A DNA stretch of 64,000 nt from Brachycybe producta (taxonomy: Eukaryota > Arthropoda > Diplopoda > Playtdesmida > Andrognathidae). The translations under genes were made by a program, and so were the position numbers. This document shows, in pieces, positions 59,631-64,000 of this stretch. The DNA is taken from contig JAUPFP010000006.1 in assembly GCA_036925085.1 (NCBI GenBank), forward strand, positions 1,825,131-1,889,130, given 5' to 3'. Position 1 is the stretch's first letter, and each line of letters begins with the position of its first letter. The notes below the pieces were generated by a model, which did no database searches, had not been told where the DNA came from, and saw only the letters and a list, made by a program, of their open reading frames with translations.

Positions 59631-59938
59631 GCCACAACGCTGTTTTATTTGGCTGACATATCTTGCAGCACTGTAGATGGGGAACAGTTAGAGTTGGGCA
59701 TTGTCATTTTTGTAATGAATTGCTCCAATTCCACGCAATTTGTTTCCTTTATTTTAATGTTCAAACCATAACTGGTGTGTTTGCATCATTTACATGTTAA
59801 CTTGTCTTTCAACATCCTAGCTTTCGGATCAAGTGAGTTCAAACTTACGTAATTTTCTGTTTATGATAAACTTCGCACTTTTAAAGTATCTTGCCTTTAT
59901 TGAAGCCTACAATGAACTTATTTCTGGTTTCTTGTCAG

Positions 59939-60239
59939 AAATTACTTCAAAGTGTGAAACTAGCCGAAGGATTCGTTCTGGTATGCAATAAATACGTAAT
60001 CGTGATCAATACCAACCATTCAATTTTATATGTTCATATTTATAAAGGGTCTCCGTTATGACAACATTTCCTTTTTCCTCTACCTGGTGGCCACGTACGG
60101 AACGTGTTTCTCATTTCCGATGGACACGTGTAACCGATTCTGGACAGCTTCTGCTCAAGAAAGCTGCAAAACACTAGTTTCTCGGATTTTCACTCTTGGA
60201 CATCGCGTCGAACAACCACCTTATTGTTTATTCTATTAG
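59939..60239 (+). CDS. two orphan 3' exons of an unrecognised gene
   Basis: An acceptor CTTGTCAG leads into 14 codons (59939-59980, reading KLLQSVKLAEGFVL) with a GTATGC donor. A second acceptor, TATAAAG, opens 64 codons to a TAG at 60239, in phase, reading GLRYDNISFFLYLVATYG and ending with Pro/Tyr/Phe. One weak hydrophobic stretch and several cysteines are visible. The start codon was not found; the probable 5' UTR exon at 58130-58281 could be upstream. I do not recognise the family, and chance open frames cannot be excluded. Confidence 0.3.
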
Positions 60240-60244
60240 TTCAC

Positions 60245-61540
60245 GATAGGTAAATTTATTAGATTAAAATTAAAAAATATTGACGCCTCATAGTTGGATC
60301 CTTTTCATAAGGATGTTTTTCTCCCGTAAAATACAATTTGTTAAATTGTGTACTTTCCGACGACCATGAATTATCAATGCCAGAATTGACCATCTGTACG
60401 CAGCTTTGGTTGATGCCTGAATTTTGGATATCTTGGATTGGCATCGATTTTGCATAAAATTTATTGTTGCATGTTTAGTATCAATTTCAATATGAGTTTG
60501 TGAATTTTCTTTTATGAATTTTGTAAACACTGAAAGATCACAAATTTAAACTTAGTTTTTTAAAAATTCTTTTGCATTTAGCATTGTTAAACAGTGATCA
60601 CTGTGTGTGTGTGTTGAGAGAGAGGGGGGCCCAGGGGGTAGAAATATTTAAATCTTGTTAATTCAAGATGCCCATACTTTTTATGGTGGTGTAGTCAATT
60701 TAACCAGTTGCAATATTTAAATATTTGGTAATTGGAAACGATATTTACGAAAGTTAATTTGGGACACACATTTAACTGTCTTTGTGGTTGTGTTGTTAAA
60801 TTCTGTGATCTTCTCAGGTGTAATTTGATCTGAAATTGTTAAGTAAAACAAGTCAGTAGGTTTTCCTCCGGGTTTTCCCTGTTTCCTATTGATGCCAATA
60901 AGTCATAGGTTTTTTTCCGGATTATCCGGTTTCCTATAGACACCAAAATAATAAAAACAAGACAAAATGAGAATTTCACGTTGTTTTCGTTTTTATTTTT
61001 AATATCTTAATTCTTTAGGTGGTTACACTAGTGTGCTGCGATTTGTACTAGGTATGCTTCGATTTATGTTTCCCGGCCTCCAGATCACTTTCTTGTCGAC
61101 AGATCCTCAAGGTTGAGGGAGTACTCTATACTCCTTGTACTGACCCTAGTCTTTTTATATGCGCCGTACCATATTGATCGGTGGCGGCGGGCGAGGGTAA
61201 ATACGAGCAAGGGCGGCGGCGGCTACCGGCGTCTGGAATTGAACATCGACGGGGGTAATTATCGATATAAATTGAAATCGATAAATATCGAATATGGTAT
61301 CATTTCATTCCTATGGCAGTTTTTGAAACAAAACAAACCAAAACAAATTTGAATTCGGCGGCCGCCAGTCATACACCGGCGGCGAGTGGCGGCGGGTTTT
61401 TAAAAGTACAAGCGGCGAGCGGCGGTAGCGGTTTGGCCCGGCGGCACACAGGTCTAGACACGGGCTGACCTAATATGGCGTCTTCCTCTTTGCAGAATAC
61501 GAACCAGCTTCAATAAATTCATTAAATGTTTCTTTTTTTT
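60245..61540. other. non-coding stretch
   Basis: AT-rich. It includes two diverged copies of a TTTTCCTCCGG..CCTATTGATGCC-like word (60854-60890 and 60902-60945) and a GCGGCGG-rich patch near 61180-61225 and 61365-61440. No gene seen. Confidence 0.4.
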
Positions 61541-61544
61541 ATGC

Positions 61545-62100
61545 ACATTACGTTTATTATTGTTAAAATACACATAATTTTACAATTTTATTGATGGTTC
61601 ATTTCTCATCATTTCCTGTACCTTATCCCGCAAGCAGCAGGGTCGACCTTGCTGGTTCTAACTCCTCCACTCTTTCCGATTTTGCACCAAGCCCCCAGTG
61701 ACCCCACATGCCACCATATCCCGTTTTACTACCACGTCCCAGGTTTGCTTGGGTCTTCCTCTACCCCGTTTTATTTCCAGGTCTAAGTTCATTGCTTGCC
61801 TCAGCAACCCATCTTCCCCGCTCCTGAGCACATGCCCAAACCACCGCAGCCTATTTTCCTGCATCTTTTCTACTATATTTGTTACCCCTACACTACTCCT
61901 AATAAAATCATTTCTGATCCTATCCCTTCTGGTCACCCCACTCATAAACCTTAGCATTCTCATCTCAGCTACCTGCATTCTATCTTCATGCACCTTCTTG
62001 ATTGCCCAACATTCTGACCCATACAACATAGCTGGTCTGACTACTGTCCTATAAAACTTTCCCTTCAATTTTATAGGTACCTTCCTGTCACATACAATAC
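61545..62100 (-). mobile_element. 5'-truncated LINE, RTE/CR1-like ORF2 C-terminus
   Basis: The minus-strand frame 62068-61658 reads YGSECWAIKKVHEDRMQVAE, MLRFMSGVTRRDRIRND and ENRLRWFGHVLRSGEDG, the conserved region after the reverse-transcriptase domain of RTE-like and related non-LTR retrotransposons. The RT and endonuclease parts are missing: similarity begins near 62100 and ends in a short tail about 61545. After codon 136 there is a stop, and the residual frame (NQQGRPCCLRDKVQEMM) continues to a second stop, so the copy is degenerate. A dead-on-arrival fragment. Confidence 0.8.
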
Positions 62101-62104
62101 CCCA

Positions 62105-64000
62105 CTAGCCTGCCTCCACCTATGCCAACCTATGGCAAAATGAAAGATTCCCAATTAGTTTTCATTGCAAACCATCATCGGATGACGTTGGTCCACATAC
62201 GTCGTCACTTATCGACCGAAGTTCAGCGAAGGAACACAAACAATGAGCATGTTCACAGCCGCTCATAGATCGTCTGCATTTGTGTTTTGACGGCAGCTGT
62301 CGTTTATTAACGTGTTAATGAAGCAGAGAATCATCGCCAGTGTTACACACTCTCAGAGCAACCTTGGGACGATCCACTGAATGGGGTGGCGGGGCACTTT
62401 GGTGACGTCACCACGACCAAATTAGAAGACTCGCGAGCCACACGTCGATGTATATGAGCGGATTTAAAGGGGATGGCCAATTGTGCGTTCGACCCGGGCC
62501 TCAATATTCATAAACCTGTACTGATTTCGGGGTTCAAGATGCGCACCACAGCTTCACATGTTTTAGCCTATAGAGAGTTGAGGTGCTCGGTTTTTGTCTT
62601 AGAAAACAAAATGTCAGAAACATTATGGAATTTGTTTGTTTTTTGTGACACATTTGCAACAATTTCTACAATTTTCTTATGGTTTTTAATGAATGAATCT
62701 ACAATTAGTTTGTCAAATACAAATACACACAAAGAGGGAAATATTAAATATAAACTATTGTTTTTTTTTAATGTAACTTACAAAGTGAACAACAACTGGT
62801 TATTATGCAAAATAACCAGGCATTGTGTAAGATGATCATTTAATTTCATGATATGACATCACGCATTGCCTAGCCAATCTACATCAAAATCAGTTGTTCA
62901 CCGAAGTAATTACATTTGAGAATTAATGCTAATGATCACAATTTACGAAATTAATAACGTATAATTAAAAAAAGTAATTATAGATGTCATCATTTGAGCT
63001 ACCAAAATACCACAATATATTTTAAGGGGGGGAGGGGGGGCGAATATAATTTCGTTATAGAAGTGGTGGGCACTTGAGATTTTCCAAAAACGGGAAGAAA
63101 ACATCTTAAAAGTTTAAAATATTTTTTTCATAATTTCCTCTTTTAAATAGATTTTTTGTTTTCTCTCTTAAACTCGATAAATATACTTTTTAAGAAAAAA
63201 ATATGTTTTTATTCTTTGAATTAATTAGCTAATTTAATTAATTTCGTCATTCTATAATATTGCACATTTTAATGCACATTCTAAATATTTTTTTTTAGAA
63301 AGTCGAAAATATAAAACAGAAATTCACATCCAAATCAAACTGAAATTACAATAAAATTTACATTTAAAAATGTACAGAAAGAAGAAGAAGAAAAAAATGA
63401 ACTTTCAATTTGAATCTAATGTTAATTTTTAAGGCTAATTTTTTTTTTAAAACAGTTTTTCTGAAACTGCAGGGTTTTCTCGAGATTCGGGCGGAGATTT
63501 TCACGTAACATTTGACTGCTATAACATTCTATTGTCATTGACATTATACAATGACGGTCAGCTTCTAAATCAATTTATTGTTACGCGAATATCTTGACGC
63601 AATAATTAAATTAGACGAAAAATATCTTTTGTTTTCTACTTTTTCTGTGAATCATCATTACATTAATTTTATATTATTTTGTTTAAAAACCTGTATTTCT
63701 TTTATATTTAGTTACTATATGTATATTATATAGGCAGAGGGGGGTCACTATGGAGGGGGCCCCGTTTGCTAAGGGGCCCAATGTGTTTGTGAATGTATCT
63801 GCATGAAATGTCACTTTATGGAAGTTTAAAAAAAAACTTTAAATTCTAACGAAAAACAAAGACGACTATTGGGGGGGGGGGGCTAATTAAGAAGAGATTA
63901 TTATTAATCTCCGAAAAATCTTAATGGAAGTTGGTTTTTTCTTCTTCTCTATATTTACACACTGACTGATTGACACACAGTTAATGTAAGAAAATCATGA
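62105..64000. other. gene-free right end of the window
   Basis: AT-rich DNA with poly-A/T runs, a few G runs (63025-63040, 63872-63882) and a GGGGGCCCC hairpin near 63755-63770. I see no gene, MITE or array. Confidence 0.45.

Noticed and set aside
61545-62100. Host gene on the minus strand
   Set aside because: The YGSECW..RLRWFGHV signature is that of the C-terminal part of a non-LTR retrotransposon, and the copy is truncated.

Overview
The window is nuclear DNA from an invertebrate animal, very probably a bilaterian. It has spliced genes with GT-AG introns, often only 55-100 bp long, an AT-rich background, animal-specific genes (muscarinic acetylcholine receptor, TMEM17, stum/Spec3, GPATCH2) and a dense load of small inverted-repeat transposons (MITEs). 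There is no operon or other prokaryotic signal. The species cannot be named from the sequence. The 2-aminoethylphosphonate transaminase fits a marine or aquatic invertebrate, but that is inference.

Layout. 1-5.8 kb: a six-exon steryl-sulfatase-type gene on the minus strand with MITEs in its introns. 5.8-25.5 kb: a gene-poor stretch of GA microsatellites, at least six MITE families, a piggyBac-like TIR element, a hAT-like element and a 1.2-kb foldback element built around thirty 21-bp repeats. 25.6-27.9 kb: an intronless muscarinic receptor on the minus strand. 28.5-29.05 kb: a ~180-bp satellite. 29.1-38.6 kb: a 100-N assembly gap followed by 9.4 kb of an extreme C-rich/G-rich 15-bp minisatellite. 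39.3-56.2 kb: the gene-rich part, holding a mitochondrial 2-aminoethylphosphonate transaminase (+), TMEM17 (+), a small predicted tail-anchored protein (-), stum (+), GPATCH2 (-), HTD2 (+) and an RDH-type short-chain dehydrogenase (-). 56.2-64 kb: a duplicated tRNA-like module, a probable untranslated first exon followed by a ~57-bp repeat array and two orphan exons, a LINE 3' fragment, and AT-rich sequence without recognisable genes.

The genes do not form a pathway. Biochemical themes are lipid and steroid handling (sulfatase, retinol/steroid-type SDR, mitochondrial fatty-acid synthesis dehydratase) and phosphonate metabolism (AEP transaminase). Two gene pairs are convergent with close 3' ends (stum/GPATCH2 and HTD2/RDH). 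Reading frame was tracked across every exon junction of the seven multi-exon genes that were recognised, and each totals an intact frame. Two introns (in stum and the RDH gene) are themselves frame-preserving and stop-free. The most unusual items are the giant minisatellite, the foldback element with its 21-bp array, the MITE family that carries a CRE-type site in nearly every copy, the degenerate G-patch of GPATCH2, and the mitochondrial AEP transaminase.
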